Origin: Palsa-504 sp963819785
GTDB lineage: Bacteria; Actinomycetota; Actinomycetes; Streptosporangiales; Streptosporangiaceae
Direction: 5' to 3'
Assembly: GCA_963819785.1 (NCBI GenBank)
Contig: CAWFXW010000020.1
Span: 248,001-312,000, forward strand
DNA length: 64,000 nucleotides
The notes beneath the pieces were generated by a model. It had not been told where the DNA came from. It did not search any database and saw nothing but the letters and a program-made list of their open reading frames with translations. Positions within the stretch are counted from its first letter, which is position 1, and each line of letters begins with the position of its first letter. Shown here in pieces: positions 16,453 through 24,278 of this stretch. The translations under genes and the position numbers were made by a program.

Positions 16453-18757
16453 TCAGGTCTTGTCCAGGTACTCGGCCTGGACGCCGAGGAGCTCGGTGAT
16501 GGCCTCGCGCAGCGCGGGGTGGCCGGCCAGGTCCGGGTCGGCCGCGACGACCTCGGTGGCGTCGCCGCGGGCCTGGCCGATCAGGTCCTCGTCCTTGAGC
16601 AGCTGGAGCAGGCGCAGGCTGGAGCGGCGCCCGGCCTGGGCCGCGCCGAGCACGTCGCCCTCCCGGCGCTGCTCCAGGTCCAGGCGGGACAGCTGGAACC
16701 CGTCCAGGGTGGCGGCCACCGCGTCGAGCCGCTCGCGGGACGGAGTGTCGGGCAGCGCCTCGCTGACCAGCAGGCACAGGCCCGGCGCGCTGCCGCGGCC
16801 GACCCGGCCGCGCAGCTGGTGCAGCTGGGACACGCCGAACCGCTCGGCGTCCATGATGACCATCACGGTGGCGTTCGGCACGTCGACGCCGACCTCGATC
16901 ACCGTCGTGGCGACCAGGACGTCGATCTCGGCCGCGGCGAACGCGCGCATCACCCGGTCCTTCTCCTCCGGGTGCAGCCGGCCGTGCAGGATGCCGAGCC
17001 GCAACCCGGACAGCGGGCCCGCGTCCAGCGTGGCGGCCACGTCGAGCACCGACAGCGGCTGGCGGCGGCCGACGTTGGTGATGCTGCGCGGAACCCCGTG
17101 GCTAAGGTCGACGGTGGTCGGCTCCATCTCAGTCTGCGGGTCGAAGTCGTCCTGGCCGGCGTACTCGGACTCGTCCGGGTCCGGGCCGTCGCCGATGCGC
17201 GGGCACACCACGTAGGCCTGCCTGGCCGCGCTCGACCTCCTCCCGGACCCGGGCCCAGGCCCGCTCCAGGAAGTGCGGCTTGTCGGCCGCGGGCACCACG
17301 TGGGTGGCGATCGCCGACCGCCCGGCGGGCAGCTCGGTCAGGGTCGAGGTCTCCAGGTCCCCGTAGACGGTCATGGCCACCGTCCTGGGGATGGGCGTGG
17401 CCGTCATGACCAGCACGTGCGGCCGGTTGCCTGCGGCCTTGGCCCGCAGCGCGTCGCGCTGCTCGACGCCGAACCGGTGCTGTTCGTCGATGACCACCAG
17501 GCCCAGGTCGCCGAACTGGACCCGGTCCTCGAGCAGGGCGTGGGTGCCGATCACGATCCCGGCGTCGCCGGTGAACACGTCGGACAGGGCCGAACGCCTG
17601 GCGCCCGCGCTGACCGACCCGGTGAGCAGCGCCACCCCGGTGGCGTGCTCGGCGCCGCCCAGCTGACCCCGCTGGGCCAGCGGGCCGAGCATGGCGGTGA
17701 CCGAACGGTAGTGCTGCTGGGCCAGGACTTCGGTCGGGGCCAGCAACGCGGCCTGGCCGCCCGCGTCGACCACCTGGAGCATGGCCCGGATCGCGATCAC
17801 CGTCTTGCCCGAGCCGACCTCGCCCTGCAGCAGCCGGTGCATCGGGTAGGCGCAGGCCAGGTCGGTGGCGATGGTCTGGCCGACCGCCACCTGGCCCGCG
17901 GTGAGGGTGAACGGGAGCTGCGCGTCGAACTCGTCGGCGATGCCGCCGTCGACGTGCGGGCGCGGCATGGCCGGCAGGGCGGCGGCCGCCATCCGGCGCT
18001 GGGCCAGCGCGGCCTGCAGCAGGAACGCCTCGTCCCACTTGAGCCGGTCGACGGCGCGCTTGCGGTCGGCCCAGTCCAGCGGGCGGTGGATGGCCCGGAT
18101 GGCCTCGGCCCGCCCGTACAGCCCGTACCGTTCCCGCAGGTCGGCAGGCATCGGGTCGGGCCCGGCGTCCAGGGTTTCCAGGAGGGTCTGGATCGACCGG
18201 GCGATGACCCACGAGCTGACCCTGGCGGTGGCTGGGTAGACCGGGATCAGCTCGGCCGCGAACTCGGCGGCCAGCTCCGGCGTGAGGTCGGCGTTGGGCG
18301 GCGCCCCGGGCAGCAGCTCATACTCCGGGTGGACCAGCTGGAGCCGTCCCCGGTAGCTGGACACGGTGCCCGCGAACATGCCCACCATGCCAGGCACCAG
18401 CTTCTTGAAGCCGTATTCGGCGCGGGTGGACCGGAAGAAGAACGTCAGCACCAGCTTGGCGCGGTCGTCGGTGATGATCACCTCGCCGCGGGTCCGGAAG
18501 TTGCGGTTGCGCATGGTGTGCAGGCTGACGTGGTCCACGCGCGCCAGCACGGTCACGTGGTCGTCCTCGCGCAGGCTGGACAGATCGGTGAGCTCGCCGC
18601 GGGTGTAGTAGCGCCGCGGGTAGTGCCGCAGCAGGTCGCCGACCGTCTCGATGCCCAGGGCGGCCTGCAGCGCCTTGCCGGTCTTGGGGCCCAGCGCCCG
18701 GACGAGCGGTTCGCGGAGCGTGGTCACACCTGGCAGCATAGAAGGGCGGCCGGACAA
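16453..18757 (-). CDS. recG: ATP-dependent DNA helicase RecG (single frameshift near 17220)
   Basis: The N-terminal 520 residues, from ATG 18757 (or 18739), include the wedge domain, Walker A LLQGEVGSGKT and DExH box VIDEQHRFGVEQR. The C-terminal helicase lobe, with GRLHPEEKDRVM and QLRGRVGRG, continues in a different frame from about 17211 to 16453. At the junction the sequence reads EEVERG then AYVVCPRIGDG once one C near 17217-17225 is dropped. RecG reverses stalled forks and migrates branches. All motifs are otherwise perfect, so either a sequencing insertion or a very recent mutation is present. It is divergent from rpmB. Confidence 0.92.
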
Positions 18758-18870
18758 ACGGCGGCGACAAGAAGGTTGGTTCGCGCACGGCCGGGGGGAT
18801 CGGGTAAGCTGCGACGGCTGCCTGATCCGCTGGTGAGCGGATCCGTACCTACTTCCCTCTGGAGCGAACC

Positions 18871-19056
18871 GTGGCTTCCGTCTGCGACGTGTGCGGTAAG
18901 GGGCCGGGCTTCGGCAAGAACGTCTCGTTCTCCCACCGCCGCACTTCGCGCCGTTTCAACCCGAACATCCAGCGCAAGCGCGTCGTCGTGGGCGGCACGC
19001 CCTCGCGGGTGTACGTGTGCACCTCCTGCATCAAGGCGGGCAAGCTCCCGCGCTAG
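18871..19056 (+). CDS. rpmB: 50S ribosomal protein L28
   Basis: 61 residues, full length, from GTG 18871. Begins ASVCDVCGKGPGFGKNVSFS and ends CTSCIKAGKLPR; the two CxxC pairs mark the zinc-binding paralogue. It is divergent from recG, and the 113 bp between them must hold both promoters. Its 3' end overlaps the convergent thiL end by 26 bp. Confidence 0.96.
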   Translation: MASVCDVCGKGPGFGKNVSFSHRRTSRRFNPNIQRKRVVVGGTPSRVYVCTSCIKAGKLPR

Positions 19057-20032
19057 CCACGCCAGCTGATAAACGGAAGTGGTCCCAGCCGGCGTCCCCG
19101 GCCCACTCCCGGCCGTCGACCAGGACGCCGCCGCCGTCTAGCACCGTCCCGATCACCGTCCAGTTCGGCGGCAGGGCCACGTCCGGCTTGAACGTGGCGG
19201 CCAGGGCGTGATCCTCGCCGCCGGTCAGCACCCAGCTGAGCGCGAGCTGGTCCGGTGGGCCCGAACCACGGCCCGTTCGGCCGAAAAAAACTCTGGCTGC
19301 GGCCCGCAGGTCGTCGCCGGGGCTGAGCCGGTCCGATGAGAGGTCGATGCGGACGCCGCTGGCCGCCGCGACGTGGCCGAGGTCGGCGAGCAGGCCGTCG
19401 CTGACGTCGATCATGGCCGTGGCGCCCAGGTCGGCGGCCTGCGGGCCCGCGTCGTAGGGCGGTTCGGGGCGGCGGTGGGCGGCTTGCAGGGGGCCGTCGG
19501 CCTCGCCTGCCTCCAGCAGGGCCAGGCCCGCGGCGGCGCGGCCGAGCGTGCCCGTGACGGCGACCAGATCGCCGGGGGCGGCGCCGGAACGCAGCACCGG
19601 GGACCGGCCGGCCAGGTCGCCCAGGACGGTCGTGGCGAGCAGGACGGACTCCGCGCGCGCGGTGTCCCCGCCGACCACCGTCGCGCCGGCCCGGGCGCAC
19701 TCGGCGGCCAGGCCCGCGGTCAGGTCGCGGGCCCAGGCCACCGGCAGGTCGGGCGGGGCGGCCAGCGCGACCAGCAGGCCGGTGGGCAGCGCGCCCATGG
19801 CCGCGACGTCGATCAGGCTGCGGGCCGCGGCCTTGCGGCCTACGTCCTCCCCGGTGGACCAGTCGCGGCGGAAGTGCCGTCCTTCGAGCAGGAAGTCCGT
19901 GCTGGCCACCACCCGGCCGTCGGGGGCGGCCAGGACCGCCGCGTCGTCGCCGATCCCGACCAGCGTGCGCGGATCGGGCGGCAGCCACCCCGACAGCGCC
20001 GTGATCAGGCCGAACTCCCCCAGCGCGGCCAC
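19031..20032 (-). CDS. thiL: Thiamine-monophosphate kinase
   Basis: 333 residues from GTG 20032 (VAALGEFGLITALSG). Substrate and Mg sites are visible: GIGDDAAV, STDFLLEGRHFRRDW, IDVAAMGA, VVGGDTAR and IDVSDGLLADL. It phosphorylates thiamine monophosphate to the diphosphate cofactor. The region just upstream reads well in another frame (NDTYGQLTPTGE from ATG 20105), and a one-base change near 20055 would join it to give a longer N-terminus. Neither start has a convincing ribosome site. Confidence 0.94.
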   Translation of the reverse strand: MAALGEFGLITALSGWLPPDPRTLVGIGDDAAVLAAPDGRVVASTDFLLEGRHFRRDWSTGEDVGRKAAARSLIDVAAMGALPTGLLVALAAPPDLPVAWARDLTAGLAAECARAGATVVGGDTARAESVLLATTVLGDLAGRSPVLRSGAAPGDLVAVTGTLGRAAAGLALLEAGEADGPLQAAHRRPEPPYDAGPQAADLGATAMIDVSDGLLADLGHVAAASGVRIDLSSDRLSPGDDLRAAARVFFGRTGRGSGPPDQLALSWVLTGGEDHALAATFKPDVALPPNWTVIGTVLDGGGVLVDGREWAGDAGWDHFRLSAGVASAGACPP

Positions 20033-20161
20033 GGTCTGCTCGTCGGCGGCGATGGCGCTCTCCCGTCGGGGTCAATTGGCCGTAGGTGTCATTGGTCTGC
20101 ACCATTACGGTAGCGTGATCCAGCAGGGCCACCTGTCCCGCAATAGCCCTGGGAGAACCTC

Positions 20162-20395
20162 ATGGTAGAGGCTTACATCCTCGTCCAGACCGAAGTGGGC
20201 AAGGCCGCCGACGTGGCCTCGCACATCGGCAAGATCGTCGGCGTCACGCAGGCCGAGGACGTCACCGGCCCGTACGACGTCATCGTGCGCGCCCAGTCCG
20301 ACAACGTGGACGACCTGGGCCGGCTCGTCACCACTCAGATCCAGGCCGTGCCCGGGATCACCAGGACGCTCACCTGCCCCGTGGTGCACATCTGA
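20162..20395 (+). CDS. Lrp/AsnC ligand-binding (RAM) domain protein, stand-alone
   Basis: 77 residues, only the effector-binding half of an Lrp/AsnC regulator with no helix-turn-helix. Starts MVEAYILVQTEVGKAADV, and the RAM fold ends GITRTLTCPVVHI. Such stand-alone SMBP-type domains bind amino acids and may pair with full-length Lrp proteins. A good AGAACCTC ribosome site precedes the ATG. Its 3' end overlaps the convergent cofC gene by 26 bp. Confidence 0.93.
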   Translation: MVEAYILVQTEVGKAADVASHIGKIVGVTQAEDVTGPYDVIVRAQSDNVDDLGRLVTTQIQAVPGITRTLTCPVVHI

Positions 20396-21032
20396 GGAGT
20401 TCGGTCGCGAGCGGAGCGGTGCGCGGGCCGAGGCCGAGTTCGGCGGCGCCGCGCAGGTCGTCGGGCGTGTCCACGTCCCGGCGCAGGCCCGGGATGTTGC
20501 TGAGCTGGAGTTCGGCGGCTCCGTCCGCCGCGTGCCTGCTCCGGCTGGCCAGCCCGAAGGCGGGCGTGAACGCCGCGCCCGGCGCCGCGGTGTACAGCGT
20601 GGTGCCGTCGGCGGCGGCGTCGGCTACGAAGGCGTTCGGCCAGTTGGCGGCCGCTTGGAGGGCGCGGGCCAGCTCGACCGGGCGCAGCGCGGGCAGGTCG
20701 GCCGACAGCGCGGCCAGGCCGGACGCCGGCCAGCGTCCGGCGGCGACCGCGGCGCCGTGGCGCAGCGCCGCGTTGAGGCCGTCGCGCGGCTCGTCGGGGA
20801 TCACCTGCGCGCCGAGTTCGGTCAGGGCGGCCGCGGCCACCGGGTCGTCGCTGATCACGACGGCCCGGGCGACCTGGGCGGTTTCGAGTACGGCGGTTAC
20901 CGTGTCGCAGGCCACGGCCAGGGCCAGCTCGCCGCGGCGCGGGCCGGCCAGCCCGGCCAGCCGGGACTTGGCCTGGGTGAGGACCTTGACGGGCATCAGC
21001 ACTGACCAGCTGATCAGCGCGTTATCGGTCAT
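20370..21032 (-). CDS. cofC: 2-phospho-L-lactate/phosphoenolpyruvate guanylyltransferase (CofC/FbiD)
   Basis: About 220 residues from ATG 21032. The nucleotidyltransferase N-terminus is VLMPVKVLTQAKSRLAG, with ALSADLPALRP as the metal-binding Asp motif and GLRRDVDTPDDL near the end. It activates phosphoenolpyruvate or phospholactate with GTP for coenzyme F420 side-chain assembly. F420 is widespread in actinomycetes. It is divergent from plsC with only 51 bp between the starts. Confidence 0.92.
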   Translation of the reverse strand: MTDNALISWSVLMPVKVLTQAKSRLAGLAGPRRGELALAVACDTVTAVLETAQVARAVVISDDPVAAAALTELGAQVIPDEPRDGLNAALRHGAAVAAGRWPASGLAALSADLPALRPVELARALQAAANWPNAFVADAAADGTTLYTAAPGAAFTPAFGLASRSRHAADGAAELQLSNIPGLRRDVDTPDDLRGAAELGLGPRTAPLATELLRCAPRGR

Positions 21033-21083
21033 ATGGTTGATCCTGCCTCGACACCAGAGCACCTGAACCAGGAGACTGACGCT

Positions 21084-21923
21084 ATGAGCACGGGTGACCA
21101 GCCTACGGCCCGCCGCGAGTGGAGCTACTCCCGAGGCTGGCGGCTGTTCTCGCAGATCATCCTGCATCCGGGGCTGCGGGCGCTGATCAGGTTCAAGTGG
21201 TCGGGCCGGGCCAACATTCCGAAGACCGGCGGCATCATCCTGGCCCCGAACCACATGTCCTACGCCGACTGGCCCGCGATCGCCCTGTTCAGCGACGGCT
21301 ACGCGCGCCGGTACCCGGTGTTCATGATCAAGTCGGGCATCTTCGAGGTCAAGGTGGTCGGGTGGCTGCTGTACAAGTTCGGGCAGCTGCCGGTGTACCG
21401 CGGCCGCGGCGACGCCGGCCTGGTGCTCAAGCAGGCCGAGCGGGCGCTGCGCAAGGGCGACGCGGTGATCGTCTACCCGGAGGGCACCGCCACCCGCGAC
21501 CCGGACCTGTGGCCGATGGTGGGCAAGACCGGCGCCGCCCGGCTGGCCCTGACCACCGGGGCGCCGGTGATCCCGATCGCGCAGTGGGGGGCGCAGCACA
21601 TCCTCCCCTACGGCACCAAGAAGGTGCACCTGTGGCCGCGCAAGACGGTCCAGATGGTGGCCGGGCCGCCGGTGGACCTGTCGGCGTGGGCCGGCCAGCG
21701 GCTCGGCGCCTCGACGCTGGAGGCCGCCACGGCCGCCATCATGGCTGACATCACCGCCCTGCTGGCCACGGTCAGGCACGAGACACCACCCGCCGTACCG
21801 TGGGATCCCGCCGCCGGCGGCCGGGTCGCGGAATTGGACGGAACGGACGGTGCTGCTGCGGCCGCGGCCGGTTCGGTGTCCCCTTCGCCGGTCCCGGAGC
21901 CGCCTGGTGCGGCCGCCACATGA
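21084..21923 (+). CDS. plsC: 1-acylglycerol-3-phosphate O-acyltransferase (PlsC family)
   Basis: 279 residues from ATG 21084, chosen because AGGAG lies nine bases before it; the frame is open upstream. Acyltransferase motifs are APNHMSYADW (H-x4-D), a YRGRGD block and YPEGTATRDPD. It makes phosphatidic acid from lysophosphatidate. The C-terminal 40 residues are a low-complexity Ala/Pro tail. Its TGA overlaps the gpsA ATG (ATGA), so the two lipid genes are translationally coupled. Confidence 0.92.
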   Translation: MSTGDQPTARREWSYSRGWRLFSQIILHPGLRALIRFKWSGRANIPKTGGIILAPNHMSYADWPAIALFSDGYARRYPVFMIKSGIFEVKVVGWLLYKFGQLPVYRGRGDAGLVLKQAERALRKGDAVIVYPEGTATRDPDLWPMVGKTGAARLALTTGAPVIPIAQWGAQHILPYGTKKVHLWPRKTVQMVAGPPVDLSAWAGQRLGASTLEAATAAIMADITALLATVRHETPPAVPWDPAAGGRVAELDGTDGAAAAAAGSVSPSPVPEPPGAAAT

Positions 21924-22921
21924 GGGCAGCGGTCATGGGGGCCGGGGCCTGGGGGACCACGTTCGGGCAGGTGCTCTGCGACGCCGGGACCTCGACCGTG
22001 CTGTACGCGCGCCGGCCGGAGCAGGCCAAGGCTCTGCGCGAGTCACATGAGAACCCGGACTACCTGCCCGGCGTCGTGCTTTCCGCGGCGTTGGACGCGA
22101 CCGGTTCCGCCGCTTCGGCACTGGAGGGGGCGGATATCGTGGCCTTCGCGGTGCCGGCGCAGTCGCTGCGTTCTAATTTGCTGGAGTGGAAGCCGCTGAT
22201 CCCGGCGGGCGCGCTGCTGGTGAGCCTGATCAAGGGGATCGAGCACGGCACCCGGCAGCGGATGAGCGAGGTTGTGTGCGAGGTGCTCGGCGCGGATGTG
22301 GCGCGGGTGGCGGTTGTGGCCGGGCCGAACCTGGCGGGCGAGATCGTCCGGCGGCAGATCACCGCGGCGGTGGTGGCCTGCGAGTCTTCCGATGGGGCGA
22401 TGGCGCTGCAGGGCGCGTGCCACGCGCCGTACTTCCGGGTGTACACCAACACCGACGTGATCGGGTGCGAGCTTGGCGGGGCGGTGAAGAACATCATCGC
22501 GATCGCGGCCGGGATCGCGGTGGCGATCGGGCTGGGGGACAACACCCGGGCCACGCTGATCACCCGGGGCCTGGCCGAGATGGCCCGGCTGGGCTCGGCG
22601 CTCGGCGCGCAGGCGCAGACGTTCGCCGGGCTGGCGGGCATGGGCGACCTGATCGCCACGTGTTCCTCGCCGCTGTCACGCAACAGGACGTTCGGGGAGA
22701 ACCTGGGCCGCGGGATGTCGGTCGCGGAGGCCACCGCGCTGAGCCCGACCGCGGAGGGCGTAGCCTCGTGCGAGCCGGTCCTCGAACTGGCCAGGTCCCG
22801 CGGCGTGGAGATGCCCATCACCGAGGTGGCGGCGGCGGTCATGCGGGACGGACTGCCCGTGAAGGAGGCCGCGGCGATGCTAGCGTCACGGTCAGCCAAG
22901 CCGGAGTGGTACGGGCCTTAG
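21920..22921 (+). CDS. gpsA: Glycerol-3-phosphate dehydrogenase [NAD(P)+]
   Basis: 333 residues from ATG 21920. N-terminal NAD site AVMGAGAWGTTFGQ; catalytic and substrate motifs GAVKNIIAIAAGI, GLAGMGDLIATCSSPLSRN and GRGMSV follow. It reduces dihydroxyacetone phosphate to sn-glycerol-3-phosphate, the phospholipid backbone that feeds the PlsC reaction encoded just upstream. Confidence 0.96.
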   Translation: MRAAVMGAGAWGTTFGQVLCDAGTSTVLYARRPEQAKALRESHENPDYLPGVVLSAALDATGSAASALEGADIVAFAVPAQSLRSNLLEWKPLIPAGALLVSLIKGIEHGTRQRMSEVVCEVLGADVARVAVVAGPNLAGEIVRRQITAAVVACESSDGAMALQGACHAPYFRVYTNTDVIGCELGGAVKNIIAIAAGIAVAIGLGDNTRATLITRGLAEMARLGSALGAQAQTFAGLAGMGDLIATCSSPLSRNRTFGENLGRGMSVAEATALSPTAEGVASCEPVLELARSRGVEMPITEVAAAVMRDGLPVKEAAAMLASRSAKPEWYGP

Positions 22922-22934
22922 GGGTGGTTCTGTC

Positions 22935-24164
22935 GTGGACATAGTGCGCAAGCAGGCTGGGGAGAACACACGAGCGGTGCATCTCCCGGCCCCGCCGACG
23001 CCGACGCAGCAGCCGCTCGGCACGCCGGTGTACCGCACCGCGGCGTTCTCGTTCGGCTCGTCGGAGGAATACCGCGCCGTCCTGAACGACGAGATGCCCG
23101 GCTACACCTACAGCCGGATCGACAACCCGACGGTCGACGCGTTCGCCCGGGCGGTCGCCGCGCTGGAGGGGGTGAACCTGCCGCGGTGGCCCGCGGCCCA
23201 GGCGTTCGCGTCGGGGATGGCTGCCATCAGCGGGGTGTTCTGGACCTTCGCCCGGGCCGGGGCGCACGTGGTGGCGTCCTCCGCGCTGTACGGCGGGACC
23301 TACTCGTTCCTGCGCAACGTCTTGTCGCGGTTCGGGGTCGAGACGGACTTCGTAGACATCACCGATGTCGAGGCAGTTCGGGCGGCGATGCGGCCGACGA
23401 CGCGGATCATCTACGCGGAGACGATCGCCAACCCCACCACGGCCGTGGCCGATGTGCGGGCCTTGTCCGAGATCGCGCACGACGCCGGGGCGCTGCTGGT
23501 GATCGACTCCACGCTGGCCCCGCCGGTCATCTGCCGGCCGCTGGAGCACGGCGCCGACCTGGTCATCCACTCCGCGACCAAGTACATCGGCGGGCACTCG
23601 GACACCACCGGCGGCGTGGTCACCGGGCGCATCGAGCTGATCAGCAACATCCGCAGCGTCCGGGTGGACACCGGCGGGTCGCTGGCCCCCGACGAGGCGT
23701 TCCTGCTGCGGCGGGGCCTGGAGACGCTGCCGTTGCGGGTCCGGCGGGCCTGCTCGACCGCGTCGGTGTTCGCCGCGGCGCTGTCCCGGCACCCGACCGT
23801 GCTGCGCATCGACTACCCGGGGCTGCCCTCACATGCCGGGCATGAGGTCGCCCGGCGGCTGTTCGACGCGGGGCCGGAAGGCGTGCGGTTCGGCGCGATC
23901 GTCACCGTCACCCCGCACGGCGGGCGCGACGCGGGCATGGCGTTCGCCGACAAGCTGCGGCTGGCCGAGGTGGCCACGTCGCTGGGCGGGACGCACACCG
24001 TGGTCAGCCACGTGGCCTCCACCACCCATCGCCAGCTGGACGATCGTGCGCTGACGGCGGGCGGCATCGACCCGGGGGCGGTACGCTTCTCCATTGGCCT
24101 GGAGGACCCCGAGGACCTGATCTCCGACGCGTACGTGGCCCTGGAGTCCCTCAGCAGGCCTTAG
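22935..24164 (+). CDS. Cystathionine gamma-synthase/lyase-type PLP enzyme (Cys/Met metabolism)
   Basis: 409 residues from GTG 22935, preceded by AGGGGTGG. The PLP lysine lies in HSATKYIGGHSDTTGG, with the YSRIDNPT tyrosine motif and ASGMAAI phosphate site upstream. The fold is the Cys/Met-metabolism type. Sequence alone does not separate gamma-synthase, gamma-lyase and methionine gamma-lyase. It lies 13 bp after gpsA, as in other actinomycetes, and ends shortly before ddl. Confidence 0.9.
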   Translation: MDIVRKQAGENTRAVHLPAPPTPTQQPLGTPVYRTAAFSFGSSEEYRAVLNDEMPGYTYSRIDNPTVDAFARAVAALEGVNLPRWPAAQAFASGMAAISGVFWTFARAGAHVVASSALYGGTYSFLRNVLSRFGVETDFVDITDVEAVRAAMRPTTRIIYAETIANPTTAVADVRALSEIAHDAGALLVIDSTLAPPVICRPLEHGADLVIHSATKYIGGHSDTTGGVVTGRIELISNIRSVRVDTGGSLAPDEAFLLRRGLETLPLRVRRACSTASVFAAALSRHPTVLRIDYPGLPSHAGHEVARRLFDAGPEGVRFGAIVTVTPHGGRDAGMAFADKLRLAEVATSLGGTHTVVSHVASTTHRQLDDRALTAGGIDPGAVRFSIGLEDPEDLISDAYVALESLSRP

Positions 24165-24196
24165 CGGCTCGTTTGCAGGTTCGCTTTGTTTGCTGG

Positions 24197-24264
24197 TTTG
24201 TTTTGCTGTCGTCTTTGTTTTGCTGTCGTCTTTGTTTTGCTGTCGTCTTTGTTTTGCTGTCGTC
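24197..24264 (+). repeat. Four perfect 17-bp tandem repeats in the ddl leader
   Basis: Unit TTTGTTTTGCTGTCGTC, four exact head-to-tail copies ending 14 bp before the ddl start codon. T-rich pyrimidine-biased DNA is rare in this GC-rich window. The unit is not a multiple of three, so it is not a coding repeat. Confidence 0.95.
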
Positions 24265-24278
24265 GTCGGGGAGGTCGG

